DNA of 64,000 nucleotides, from NCBI GenBank assembly GCA_016197205.1, contig JACPWG010000028.1, forward strand, positions 34,393-98,392, written 5' to 3'. The stretch comes from Planctomycetota bacterium. GTDB taxonomy: Bacteria; Planctomycetota; MHYJ01; WSZJ01; JACPWG01. A program made the translations under genes and the position numbers. The notes under the pieces were generated by a model, which was given only the letters and a program-made list of their open reading frames with translations, had not been told where the DNA came from and did no database searches. Shown in pieces: positions 10,401 to 18,216 of the stretch (within the stretch, counting starts at the first letter, position 1; each line of letters opens with the position of its first letter).

Positions 10401-11353
10401 TGCTCGACCGAGGTCTCCAGGAAGCGACGGAGGCGTGCGGGCAGCGCGGCGCCCGGCGGCGAGGGTTTCGGCCGGCGCGCCACCGACGCGACCCCGAACG
10501 CCATGCCGTAGACGACGAGCCAGTTCCGCGCCAGCACCACGGTCATCGCCGCGATGCCCAGCCCGCGCAACACCAGCCAGTTCCACCGCTCCCAGCCGGT
10601 GACGGAGAGGAGCTGCCCAAGCCAGCCGAAAAGCGCGAGCCCCGCCGTCCTGCCGAGCGGCGCCAGGTAGAGGAGGTTCGCGAGCGGGTCCCACTCCAAC
10701 CACGCCCCGACGAGCGGGAGATTCAGGAAGGCCGGTCCCAAGAGGGCGAGCAGGAGGCCGTACGCCACGTAGAGCGCGCCGAGGGCGAACATCTGCTTCA
10801 GGCGCCAGCCGCGTCGATAGCCGGCCTGCACCAGCGACAAGAGCCCGATGAGCGCCGTCCACGAACTCATCGCGCCCAGGAGGGTGCTCGGCATGCCGAA
10901 GAGACCGAGCCCGGTCGCCGCCTCCGACTTGAAGAACCCGTCGGCCACGAGCAGCCCATACGCGGGGTAGGCGAGCGACATCGCCACCATGAGCGCGTAG
11001 TTCACCACCGTCGGCCGCGGCCAGAAGCGCGTCCCGCAGCCGCGGCACGCGATGACGCCGGTCAGGAATTCGTGGAGGGAGGCGGGGAGCCGCACCAGGA
11101 AGTGCGCCCGTCCGCACATCGGACAGCAGCGGGCGACCTTCGCCTGCGCAAGGGCCGAACCGACCGCCGGCGGAAGCGCGCGGGCGAGTCGTCCTGGCGG
11201 CGCCTCGGCAGCGGGGGCGGGGGCGGGCGCGGCCTGGGCGGCCCGCGCGGGCGCGGCCGGGGCGGCGGGCGCCGCCACGCCCTCGCCGCACGCTAGGCAA
11301 AAGCGGGCGGCGGCGGGAACGGACGCATGGCACTTCGGGCAGCTTCGAGTCAC
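7430..11353 (-). CDS. Giant polytopic membrane protein with GFDxx pentapeptide array and unknown C-terminal domain
   Basis: The start is GTG 11353, overlapping the stop of the upstream gene as GTGA; the product is 1307 residues. In order: zinc ribbon at about 4-25 (CPKCHASVPAAARFCLACG); Pro/Ala linker; a second CxxC pair at about 76-110 (CCPMCG ... CRGCG); roughly eight membrane segments from 115 to 470; a Gly-rich then Lys/Asp-rich linker (about 470-530); a beta-rich, possibly Ig-like domain (about 540-645, ending GSEVITVTLPAQ); about 28 tandem G-F/Y-D-x-x pentapeptides (about 647-786); alpha-helical region to about 1000; Gly-rich linker (about 1018-1130); and a conserved-looking C-terminal domain (about 1130-1307; YRFYRGLSRFDAP at the end). 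A membrane N-terminus, long linker and small C-terminal domain recall polymorphic-toxin architecture, but I recognise no toxin fold and no immunity gene. Function unknown. Confidence 0.85.
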   Translation of the reverse strand: MTRSCPKCHASVPAAARFCLACGEGVAAPAAPAAPARAAQAAPAPAPAAEAPPGRLARALPPAVGSALAQAKVARCCPMCGRAHFLVRLPASLHEFLTGVIACRGCGTRFWPRPTVVNYALMVAMSLAYPAYGLLVADGFFKSEAATGLGLFGMPSTLLGAMSSWTALIGLLSLVQAGYRRGWRLKQMFALGALYVAYGLLLALLGPAFLNLPLVGAWLEWDPLANLLYLAPLGRTAGLALFGWLGQLLSVTGWERWNWLVLRGLGIAAMTVVLARNWLVVYGMAFGVASVARRPKPSPPGAALPARLRRFLETSVEHPRRTWPTVALAGGFLFLHVVSGWSWLAPLDRAALAIVSVGGRLSVDSGMGALRNALFLLGTASAVVAYARLLRGVRGRVNTVGGGMAGAARLLALAALAEVLLSARRVFAHDGGPGENGGVTNIPADQWAQWGVHSAGAGTVGAAGLGLTGGVPGVRGVGADGGGGGGRGDGGGPKDGEPKDEGSDKDKGKEPGKDKDKDPQDEKEKDKDKQKENAGFRMETSVSERAFVADGSAGAWVYARVVAKDEDVDTHGMTQSVRLSLGASQPWIVLRGQQPGSGYMAAMVTGLPPDEAWAAGGSFVATVSAIADTPNGPVAGSEVITVTLPAQFDAEGFDRRGFDRTGFDRKGFDAAGYDRQGFSHEGYDRQGFDREGFDKDGFDKKGFDRRGFDHEGFDRKGFNKDGFDREGFDGEGFNRKGFDRSGFDRTGFDKDGFDKNGLNAKGVDRQGYGRDGFDGQGFDRGGLDRQGRTKAQRLDELRDLVTRGAQEAKNEQSLSNVVKNATIRAGDELREAAGQVKDAAVAGVQAAGDAVRDVVKDPRILVDTLGGSLNTVRDGVRDGVKAAGEAAHDVLKDPRIIKETITGSIETVVATAKDPGKVVQIVKDVTGVQNFENALDPNRPLLDRFGQVAVGTVKLGTTLETAGTAGQLVREGGTAALGTIREGLAGAGVRGGEGAAAGGAVREGAAAGGLVREGAGAGGGVVRAEGGAAGAAAGDAGRAEAAAAGGGGGRGSGGSGGGGGGGGGEGGGGAGGSGGSGRGGGPSRKPADFAADEADLPPRKPQGGGSGGAGGGGGGAAGGGGSGGGGAAGGGGFTARPADPVGHQAQLPGLEGQHASFDLRGNANPRPLSPKDYEKSLIDHAVGKPADTPWKSFTDNYDRAAKFNSTQVAQVDLPEARLRQMLQDRTAGKIPYDKIGRNDLLVEREFALQQVPKENWKLLSGPPAPGGPPLSTNNLPGDPLSGYSFYRNANGEKVYRFYRGLSRFDAP
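8991..9414 (-). repeat. 15-bp coding minisatellite encoding GFDxx pentapeptides
   Basis: About 28 in-frame 15-bp units run through this segment of the giant gene. Each encodes Gly, Phe (or Tyr), Asp (sometimes Asn), then two variable mostly charged residues such as RE, KD, RK or HE. Units differ at silent and variable positions, so the array is old enough to have diverged while the G-F-D core was kept, suggesting selection on protein sequence. Near the C-terminal end it degrades (GLNAK, GVDRQ, GYGRD). Confidence 0.9.
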
Positions 11354-12333
11354 GGCGCAGGCTCCACGATGACGTAGCCTTCGATGCCGCGTTTCCCTCT
11401 CAGGTAGTACTCGCACACCAGCGCCCGCGGAAACGCGAAGAGTCGTTCGCCGTGCGCGGGCCGCAGGAGCGAGTCGAACTGGAACTTCGACCAGACCTCG
11501 GCCGGTTCGTCGGTCAGATTGACCCAGCGGACCGGCTCGCCTTCCCGCACGCGGATCCAGTTGGGCGCGAAGCCCGCCTCCCGCAGTTCGATCGTCGCGG
11601 GGGCGGCAGGCGCGGGGTGCTCGATGCGGCCGAGCGCGCAGCCCAGGAGCGAGGCGAGCAAGACGAGGACCGCAAGCAGCACCGGGCCGGGGCGTAGCGT
11701 GCGCGGGAACTGCCCGGCGACGCCGAGCACGCACCCGAAGACCACGTGTCCCGCGAGCGAGAGGAGCACGGTGCGCGGATCGAGGGCGATTTCGAACCGG
11801 GTCCCGAACGGGGAGGCGAGCATCAGGACCTCGATCGCGACCCCATAGAGGACACCCCAGCCCCACAGCACGCGATCGGCGAAGAGCGCGTACACGATGC
11901 CGAAGGCGGCGCCGTTCGAAAAGTGATAGGCCCAGCCGACCATGTCGGTCGCGAACGAATCCGAGGGCTCTCCCGTCAGCCAGAGCCCGAAAGCGGCCAT
12001 CGACTTGAACACATAGAAGCCGCGGAGGGCGAAGGGCACGCGAACGAGGTCGTAGGCCACGGTCGCCCAGAGCCCCGCCCAGGCGCCGGCGAGGACGCGC
12101 CGGCCCACGTCGCGCCGCGCGGCGGAGAGCACGACGAGCGCGACCGTCGCGGGCGCCGTGACCAGGCCCGCGAAGGCGCGCATAGGGTAAACGCCGTAGA
12201 GCTGGACGAGGACCGCGGCGACCGAGGTCAGGGCGAGCGCCGCGGCGGCGCCGGCGAGCGCTACCGGCGGTACTACCGGCGGTGCGACCGGTCGCACGGG
12301 CGCGAAGGGCGGCTTCGAGGGTTCAGAGCTCAC
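11350..12333 (-). CDS. Polytopic membrane protein with C-terminal cupredoxin-like domain
   Basis: The start is GTG 12333, whose GTGA overlaps the stop of the upstream TPR gene; the product has 327 residues. Residues 1-22 are Pro-rich, then six or seven hydrophobic segments follow (for example ALTSVAAVLVQLYGVY and VLLAVLVLLASLLGCALG). The motif VGWAYHFSNGAAFGIVYALF lies in the membrane core. The last about 85 residues (IELREAGFAPNWIRVREGEP onward, ending GIEGYVIVEPAP) follow the strand pattern of plastocyanin-like cupredoxins, placed outside the membrane. The usual His/Cys/His/Met copper set is not complete: one Cys (ALVCEYYL) is visible but the flanking histidines are not where expected. It is translationally coupled to both neighbours, so the three products are likely needed together. 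Confidence 0.8.
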   Translation of the reverse strand: MSSEPSKPPFAPVRPVAPPVVPPVALAGAAAALALTSVAAVLVQLYGVYPMRAFAGLVTAPATVALVVLSAARRDVGRRVLAGAWAGLWATVAYDLVRVPFALRGFYVFKSMAAFGLWLTGEPSDSFATDMVGWAYHFSNGAAFGIVYALFADRVLWGWGVLYGVAIEVLMLASPFGTRFEIALDPRTVLLSLAGHVVFGCVLGVAGQFPRTLRPGPVLLAVLVLLASLLGCALGRIEHPAPAAPATIELREAGFAPNWIRVREGEPVRWVNLTDEPAEVWSKFQFDSLLRPAHGERLFAFPRALVCEYYLRGKRGIEGYVIVEPAP

Positions 12334-14648
12334 TCCGCATCCAGCCCCGGCGGGTTCTTGATCCAACGGGCCAGGACTTCGCTCACCGCGCGCGGCTCGC
12401 CTTCGACGAGGGCCGTGGCCTCCCCCTGCACCGCCTCCCAGATCTCCGCCTTCCCGTCCCAGTCGAGCAGCCAGCGATAGGACCCGCCGGGCTCGAAATC
12501 GACCGTGCGCTTGAGCGGCACGGCCCGATGGCGCACCTCGAGTTTGAGCCGCGTGGGCGGGACCCGCTCCGGGAGCGAGAGCGGCAGCGGACCGACCGCC
12601 TGCCCGCCGATGTACAACACTCCGCCCTCGTCCTGGCTCTTCACCAGCAGACTGGCCATCAGCAGTCGCCCGGGCGGGGCCGGCGTGCCCAACAGCTCCT
12701 CGTAGCGTGCGAAATACCTGCGCGCGAGGTCGAGCACTTCCCCCGACCGGAAGAGACGCGCTAGCCAGTAACAGGGCTCCGGGTCGCGAGGCAGGAGTTG
12801 GATCGCCCGCGCCAGATACTTCGCCGCACGCGTCCAGTTGCTCACCTCGACGGCGCAGCGCCCCATGGCGAGCGCGGCCGGCCCGTCGTCCGGCACGACC
12901 TTCTCCGCTTCCTCCAGCAGGTGGCGTCCGGTCCGCAGGTCCCCCTTCCCGATCGCGATCCGGGCCAGGCCGATCCTCACGCGATAGTCGCCCGGGGCGA
13001 GCCGACCCGCCTCCTTGAGGCGCTCCTTCGCCTGCCCCCAGTCCGCGCGTTGAAGGGCCTCCTCCACCTGGGAGAAGGCCTTCGCAAGCACGGGGTTCCG
13101 CTCGTGCGCGGGCACGGAGGCGGAGGCGGCCCCCGGCTCCTCCGATTCCTGTCTCGTCTTGCGCTCGCCTCTCGAGCGCTTTTCCGGCCCCGCCTCCGAA
13201 CGCGTCGTCCGCTCTTCGCGGGTCGACCGCGTGGAGCGCGACTTCTTCTCGTCGGGCGGTTCCTTCCGGTGGCGTGCCTTGCGCTCCGGTCGCGCGGCTT
13301 CGGCTCTCGAGGCCTCACGGACCGGCGCGGGCTCCGCCTCAGCGGCGTCGGCCGCCGCCGATTCGTCCGGGGCATCCTCCGACGGCGACGCGTCGCGGAC
13401 CTCCGCGCCTTCGGCCGCGTCTTCGCCCGCCGGTTCGCCCGCCGGTTCGCCCGCCGGTTCGTCCGTGGGCTCGAACTCGGCCGCCTCCTCCTCCCATGCC
13501 TCTTCCGGCACGGTCGCGCCCACGGGCTCGAACACTTCGGCCGCCTCCGGCGCCAAGGCCTCCGGATCCGGCTCCGCCACGTCCTCCACCGAAGCCCGCG
13601 GTTCCGCTTCCTCTTCCCTCTGCGCGTCCCGCGACCCGCCCCCCGGCCCCTTCTTGTGCGCCCCGGGCGCGGCGGCCTGCGCCTCGGAGTTCGGCTCGAT
13701 CTCCGTGGAATCGTCGGTCGCCAACGCCTTCGCGGGCTTGGGCCCGGTCAGTTTCTTCGTGTCCCCGGTTCGTCGACGGGTCTTCGTCGGACGGCCCTTC
13801 TGCGTCGAAAGCGTCTGCCCCGCGGCCTTCGCCTTCGACCGGGCGGCTTGCACGGCCTCCTTCAGACGCTGGCCGGCCGCGGTGAGGCCGTCGTGCCCGG
13901 TGTCGGCGAGGTCGCCGACGACATAGCCCATGTGGATGCCGATCAGGCCCGTGGCCAGCGGGGCCCAGGAGCCCAAATGGCGACACAGCCGCGTGACCAG
14001 TTCGCCGTACAGCTCAGGGGCTTGCGCCATCTCTTCCGGCTCCACGAGGAAGCTCTGGAGCGCCTTCAGGTACACCCCGACGAGGGCCTTGACGTCCGCG
14101 GCTTCCTCCGGGGTCGGCGCGCCGCTGGCGGAGCACTCCAGCAAGCGGGCAACCGTGCGGTCCATCTCGTAGAGCCGGGCACGCGAAGGGCGCGGCGCCG
14201 CGGGCTCCTCCGCCGCGGTCCCCGAAACGGGGCGGAGACCGGGGGCCGAGCCGGAGGCGCTGGGAGCCGGCCTGGGCGGGACAGGTGGCGCCGGCGAAGC
14301 GGGCTTGGGGGCGCGGGCCGCGCCAGGAGTCGCCGGGGGCGCGGACGCGCCGGCGGTCTTCGCGCCGAGCCGCAGCGTCGGCGCGGTATCATCTTCCGCG
14401 GGCCGTCGGCCGGAGATCCGGGCTGTGCCGCCCGCCCCCCCGCCGGCTTTCCGCCCCGAGCCGCCGTGGCGCGTCCCCTCCTCCTTCTCCTTCGGCGTCG
14501 CACGCGCAGGGGGCTCCAGCTCCTTCCCCGCGTTCTCCAGATCCAGCGCAAGCACGCGTCCGCAGCGCGGACACTTCCCCCGCTTCCCCGCCGCGCTGTC
14601 GGGGACGACGAGCATCTGCCCGCACTTGCACTTCACCTTGATCGACAC
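12330..14648 (-). CDS. Zinc-ribbon protein with acidic low-complexity linker and TPR domain
   Basis: The 772-residue product starts at GTG 14648 (VSIKVKCKCGQ), preceded by GAGGTGG; the open frame upstream only reads through the dispersed EPRPSGSG-type repeat. Residues 5-30 form a zinc ribbon (CKCGQ ... CPRCGRVL) typical of planctomycete regulatory proteins. A Pro/Ala linker is followed by a helical domain (about 175-300; LYGELVTRLCRHLGSWAPLA), a long Glu/Ala/Lys-rich segment (about 310-510) and TPR helices at about 517-653 (AKYLARAIQLLPRDPEPCYW). The final about 110 residues look beta-rich and contain a short PEGA-like pattern (VLYIGGQAVGPLPLSLPERV). It heads the coupled three-gene unit. A scaffold or adaptor role is inferred from the domains only. 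Confidence 0.82.
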   Translation of the reverse strand: MSIKVKCKCGQMLVVPDSAAGKRGKCPRCGRVLALDLENAGKELEPPARATPKEKEEGTRHGGSGRKAGGGAGGTARISGRRPAEDDTAPTLRLGAKTAGASAPPATPGAARAPKPASPAPPVPPRPAPSASGSAPGLRPVSGTAAEEPAAPRPSRARLYEMDRTVARLLECSASGAPTPEEAADVKALVGVYLKALQSFLVEPEEMAQAPELYGELVTRLCRHLGSWAPLATGLIGIHMGYVVGDLADTGHDGLTAAGQRLKEAVQAARSKAKAAGQTLSTQKGRPTKTRRRTGDTKKLTGPKPAKALATDDSTEIEPNSEAQAAAPGAHKKGPGGGSRDAQREEEAEPRASVEDVAEPDPEALAPEAAEVFEPVGATVPEEAWEEEAAEFEPTDEPAGEPAGEPAGEDAAEGAEVRDASPSEDAPDESAAADAAEAEPAPVREASRAEAARPERKARHRKEPPDEKKSRSTRSTREERTTRSEAGPEKRSRGERKTRQESEEPGAASASVPAHERNPVLAKAFSQVEEALQRADWGQAKERLKEAGRLAPGDYRVRIGLARIAIGKGDLRTGRHLLEEAEKVVPDDGPAALAMGRCAVEVSNWTRAAKYLARAIQLLPRDPEPCYWLARLFRSGEVLDLARRYFARYEELLGTPAPPGRLLMASLLVKSQDEGGVLYIGGQAVGPLPLSLPERVPPTRLKLEVRHRAVPLKRTVDFEPGGSYRWLLDWDGKAEIWEAVQGEATALVEGEPRAVSEVLARWIKNPPGLDAE

Positions 14649-14886
14649 GGCCCACCTCACGCCGGACCGACGCTCTCCGTTTCCGGGCGCGGTCGCCGGC
14701 CGCGGCCCGTCGCCCGACCGCCCGCGCACGCTTGCAACGCCCCTACTCCTGGCGCAGCCATTCGCGGTGTGCCCGCAAACTCGTACTCGGGGTTGCGGTA
14801 GGACGCGCCGAGGCCGCGCCCTGACGGTCGCGGTTCCGTGACGCGCCGCCGCACGACGCACGCCACGCGGCCGGCGGGCGCCGCCG
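14649..14886. repeat. Intergenic EPRPSGSG-type dispersed repeat
   Basis: 14801-14840 is an inverted copy of the repeat at 7291-7330 (GCGGTTCCGTG at its end; CTGACGGTCGCGG inside). The remainder holds no gene. The repeat lies between the ettA stop and the start of the three-gene unit. Confidence 0.65.
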
Positions 14887-16563
14887 CTACGTTTTCGCCA
14901 GCCGCTTGTATTTCAGCCGATGCGGCCGGTCGGCCTCCGCGCCCAGCTCCCGGCGCCGCAGTTCCTCGTACGACTGGAAATTTCCCTCGAACCAGCGGAC
15001 CTTCCCCTCCCCCTCGAAGGCCAGGACGTGCGTGGCCACGCGGTCCAGGAACCACCGGTCGTGCGTGACCACCACCACGCAGCCGGCGAACCCGATGAGC
15101 GCCTCCTCGAGGATGCGCAGCGTGTCGACGTCCAGGTCGTTCGTGGGTTCGTCGAGGAGCAGCAGGTTGCCGCCCCGCCGCAACAGCTTCGCAAGCTGCA
15201 CCCGGTTCCGTTCGCCGCCGGAGAGATCGCTGACTTTTTTTTGCTGGTCCGGGCCCTTGAAGTTGAACCGGGCGACGTAGGAGCGGGAGGCCATCCGGAA
15301 AGTGCCGAGCTTCAGGAAGTCCCCGCCGCCGGTGATCTCCTCGAAGACGCTCTTCTCGGGGTCGAGCGTCTCGCGGTTCTGGTCCACGTAGGAGATCGAC
15401 ACGGTCGGTCCGACGAGCAACTCCCCGGCGTCGGGCTGCTCCTCCCCCACGATCATCCGGAAGAGCGTGGTCTTCCCGGCGCCGTTCGCGCCGATCACGC
15501 CGACGATGCCGCCGGGGGGCAGGTCGAAATCGAGGCCGTCGATGAGGACGGTGTCGCCGTAGCCCTTGCGCAGGCCGCGGGCGGTCACGACCTGCTGGCC
15601 GAGGCGCGGGCCCGGCGGGATCTGCAGCACGATCGACTCCTCCCGCTCGTCCATTTCCTGCGCGAGGAGCTTCTCGTACGAAGCGAGCCGCGCCTTGCTC
15701 TTCGCCACGCGGGCGCGCGGGCTCATCCGCACCCACTCCAGCTCCCGGGCGAGGGTCTTTTGGCGCGCGGTCTCCCGCTTCTCCTCGTCCAGGAGGCGCT
15801 TCTGTTTCTGGTCGAGCCAGGAGGAGTAGTTCCCCTTCCACGGGATGCCCGTCCCGCGGTCCAGCTCGAGGATCCACTGGGCGACGTTGTCCAGGAAGTA
15901 CCGGTCGTGCGTGACCGCGATGACGGTCCCCTTGTACTCCTGCAAAAAGCGCTCGAGCCAGGCGACCGATTCGGCGTCCAGGTGATTCGTGGGCTCGTCG
16001 AGGAGCAGGAGGTCCGGGTGCTGCATGACCACGCGGCAGAGGGCGACGCGCCGCCGCTCTCCGCCGGAGATCTTGGTGACGTCCGCGTCGCCAGGCGGGA
16101 GGCGCAGCGCGTCCATGGCGATCTCGAGCCGGCGGTCCAGCTCCCACCCGTCGCACGCGTCGATGCCTTCCTGGACCTTCGACAGCTCGTCCAGCGTCTC
16201 CTGCATGGCTTCCGGGTCGAGGTCCTGGCCGAGCCGGTCGTTCACCTCGTCGTACTTCTTGAGCAGGTTGCGGACCGGCGCCACCGCCTCTTCGAGGTTG
16301 CCGAGCACGTCGCGTGCGGGATCGAGCCGCGGCTCCTGCGGCACGAAGCCGATGGAGATGCCCGGGGCGGGGACGGCCGTGCCGTCGAACTCCTTGTCCT
16401 CGCCCGCGAGGATGCGGAGGAGCGAGGACTTGCCCGCGCCGTTCCCGCCGAGGACCCCGATCTTGGCGCCGGGGTAGAAGGAGAGCCAGATCCCCCGCAG
16501 GACCTCTTTCTTGTCGTGGAACTTGCGGAGACCTTCGAGCGTGTAGATGAACTGGTTGGCCAT
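14887..16563 (-). CDS. ettA: ABC-F ATPase, EttA-type energy-dependent translational throttle
   Basis: EttA binds the ribosomal E site and gates entry into elongation according to ATP/ADP. The 558-residue product is close to the 555 residues of E. coli EttA. It has two ABC domains: Walker A GGNGAGKSS at 39-47, signature ISGGERRR, Walker B LLLLDEPTNHLD; then a P-site tRNA interaction linker rich in Lys/Glu (KRETARQKTLARELEWVRM); then Walker A GANGAGKTT, signature LSGGERNR and Walker B LLLLDEPTNDLD. No membrane segments are present, as expected for ABC-F. The start MANQFIYTLEGLRK at 16563 matches the family N-terminus; an in-frame ATG 11 codons upstream is less likely. It follows the acyl-CoA dehydrogenase gene by 60 bases and may be cotranscribed with it. 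Confidence 0.93.
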   Translation of the reverse strand: MANQFIYTLEGLRKFHDKKEVLRGIWLSFYPGAKIGVLGGNGAGKSSLLRILAGEDKEFDGTAVPAPGISIGFVPQEPRLDPARDVLGNLEEAVAPVRNLLKKYDEVNDRLGQDLDPEAMQETLDELSKVQEGIDACDGWELDRRLEIAMDALRLPPGDADVTKISGGERRRVALCRVVMQHPDLLLLDEPTNHLDAESVAWLERFLQEYKGTVIAVTHDRYFLDNVAQWILELDRGTGIPWKGNYSSWLDQKQKRLLDEEKRETARQKTLARELEWVRMSPRARVAKSKARLASYEKLLAQEMDEREESIVLQIPPGPRLGQQVVTARGLRKGYGDTVLIDGLDFDLPPGGIVGVIGANGAGKTTLFRMIVGEEQPDAGELLVGPTVSISYVDQNRETLDPEKSVFEEITGGGDFLKLGTFRMASRSYVARFNFKGPDQQKKVSDLSGGERNRVQLAKLLRRGGNLLLLDEPTNDLDVDTLRILEEALIGFAGCVVVVTHDRWFLDRVATHVLAFEGEGKVRWFEGNFQSYEELRRRELGAEADRPHRLKYKRLAKT

Positions 16564-16623
16564 CGTGCCTTCCGAAGCGCGGGGTCCGAAAAACAAAGTG
16601 CGGGCGCCGGGGGCGGCGGCCGC

Positions 16624-18216
16624 TCAGAAGCGGATCGCCACGGGCTCGAGGAACCGCTCGAGGCGCTCTTCCCCCTGCTCCAGGAGGAGCGAGGCCGCGT
16701 GGGCGCGGGCGAGGGCGTCGGCGAACTGACGCGCCTCGCGCGGGGGGACGGCGGCCGGCTCGACCCGTCCCACGACGGCGGACGACAGGCGGCGGGCGAC
16801 GTCGATCGCGCCCTCCCCCGCGCGCCGGGCGGCGGCCGGGACCGGGGCGCGCGCGACCCTGGCGGAGGCGTCCGCGAGCAGCTCCTCGGTCGCCTGGGAG
16901 CGCGTGGCGGCACGCAGGGTATCCAGCACGAGGATGTTCGTCGTCCCCTCCCAGATGGGCAGGACCTGGGTGTCGCGGAGGAGCCGGGCCAGCGGCCAAT
17001 CCTCGATGTAGCCGCAGCCGCCGAGGCACTCCATCGCCTCGGAAACGCCCTTGACCCCGAGCTTCGCGGTCCAGTACTTCGCGATCGGCGTGGTCAGGCG
17101 GACCTTGCGCGCGGCGGCCTCGTCCCCCGCGTCCGCGCGATCGAGCTCGGCGACGAGGTCGAAGACGAAGAGCGTGGCGGCGCGGGCGTGCAGCTCCAGC
17201 TCCGCCAGCGTCTCGGCCTGGAGGGGATGGTCGGCCACGGCGCGGCCGAACGCGCGCCGCTCCCGGGAGAAGTGCGCGGCCTCGTTGGTCGCGCGCCGGA
17301 GCGCGGCGGCTGCGGCGACGGCGTTGTAGAGGCGCGAGAGGTTGAGCATCTCCGCCATTTGCCGGAAGCCGTCCTCGAGGCCCCCGACCGGGAGGGCGAG
17401 AGAGCCTTCGAGAGCGACCTCCCCGGTCGGCATGGAGCGCACGCCGAGCTTGTCTTTGAGCCGGTGGATGCGCAGGGCGTTTCGGCGACCGTCGGACAGA
17501 TCCCGCAGCACCAGGAAGAGCCCAAGGCCGCGCGTGCCCGCGGGCGCGCCTTCGGGTCGGGCCAGGGTGAGAATCGCTTCGGCGTCGACGTTGGAGCAGA
17601 ACCACTTCTCGCCGTGGAGGCGCCAGCCGTCCGAGGCCGGGACCGCGCGGGTCTCGGTCGCGCCGACGTCGGAGCCGCCGGCCTTCTCCGTCACGAACAT
17701 GGCGCCGCGATAGAGCCGGTCGAGCGTGCGGGAGGCGAGGCGCGGCAAGTGCAGGCGCGCCAGGTCCTGCGAAGCGGAGCGCTCCAGCACGCGGGCGACG
17801 CCGTCGGTCATGCAGACGGGGCAGAAGAGGCCGCACTCGGCCTGGCCGAAGAGATAGCCGAGCGCGAAACCGAGGGAGTGGCGATGGGCGCGGAAGGAGG
17901 GGTCGGCCGCGGGCTCGTATTTCACCGCGACGATGCCGCTTCCGTAGGCGATGCGCTCCATTTCACGGTAGGCGGGATGGTACTCGACCGCGTCAATGCG
18001 GTCCCCGCAGGGATCGTGGGTGACGAGCCGGGGGGGGCAGCGGTCCGCGACGGCGGCAAGGGGGGCGACCTCGCGGGCCGCCGAGCGGCCGAGCGCCTCG
18101 AACTCGGGACGGATCGCGGCCAGCGTGCGTTCGGGGAGCCGGCGGCGCAGGGAATCCCGGAGGACCGGGTCCGCCTCCCAGTAGGATTCGCGGAAGGGTC
18201 CAGGCAGGTTGGGCAC
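16624..18216 (-). CDS. AidB-like acyl-CoA dehydrogenase family protein
   Basis: The 530-residue product matches the order of motifs of the AidB branch of acyl-CoA dehydrogenases (E. coli AidB, 541 residues): an N-terminal extension, FVTEKAGGSDVGATET (flavin/substrate loop), GEKWFCSNVDAEAILTLARP, RIHRLKDKLGVRS, EAMECLGGCGYIE and IWEGTTNILVLDTLRA. Members bind FAD; AidB is linked to protection from alkylation damage, others act on unknown acyl-CoAs. The GTG at 18216 is chosen because AAGGAG lies seven bases upstream and the N-terminus VPNLPGPFRESYW aligns with the family; the longer frame runs back through non-coding sequence. It is divergent from the 18736 gene across a 519-bp gap. Confidence 0.88.
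   Translation of the reverse strand: MPNLPGPFRESYWEADPVLRDSLRRRLPERTLAAIRPEFEALGRSAAREVAPLAAVADRCPPRLVTHDPCGDRIDAVEYHPAYREMERIAYGSGIVAVKYEPAADPSFRAHRHSLGFALGYLFGQAECGLFCPVCMTDGVARVLERSASQDLARLHLPRLASRTLDRLYRGAMFVTEKAGGSDVGATETRAVPASDGWRLHGEKWFCSNVDAEAILTLARPEGAPAGTRGLGLFLVLRDLSDGRRNALRIHRLKDKLGVRSMPTGEVALEGSLALPVGGLEDGFRQMAEMLNLSRLYNAVAAAAALRRATNEAAHFSRERRAFGRAVADHPLQAETLAELELHARAATLFVFDLVAELDRADAGDEAAARKVRLTTPIAKYWTAKLGVKGVSEAMECLGGCGYIEDWPLARLLRDTQVLPIWEGTTNILVLDTLRAATRSQATEELLADASARVARAPVPAAARRAGEGAIDVARRLSSAVVGRVEPAAVPPREARQFADALARAHAASLLLEQGEERLERFLEPVAIRF

Noticed and set aside
14649..14861. N-terminal extension of the zinc-ribbon/TPR protein
   Set aside because: It reads through the EPRPSGSG-type repeat; GTG 14648 has GAGGTGG upstream and begins the zinc-ribbon domain.
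14657..17836. 1059-codon minus-strand frame through ettA and the acyl-CoA dehydrogenase
   Set aside because: Arg/Pro/Gly-rich out-of-frame reading; the true frames have full family motifs.
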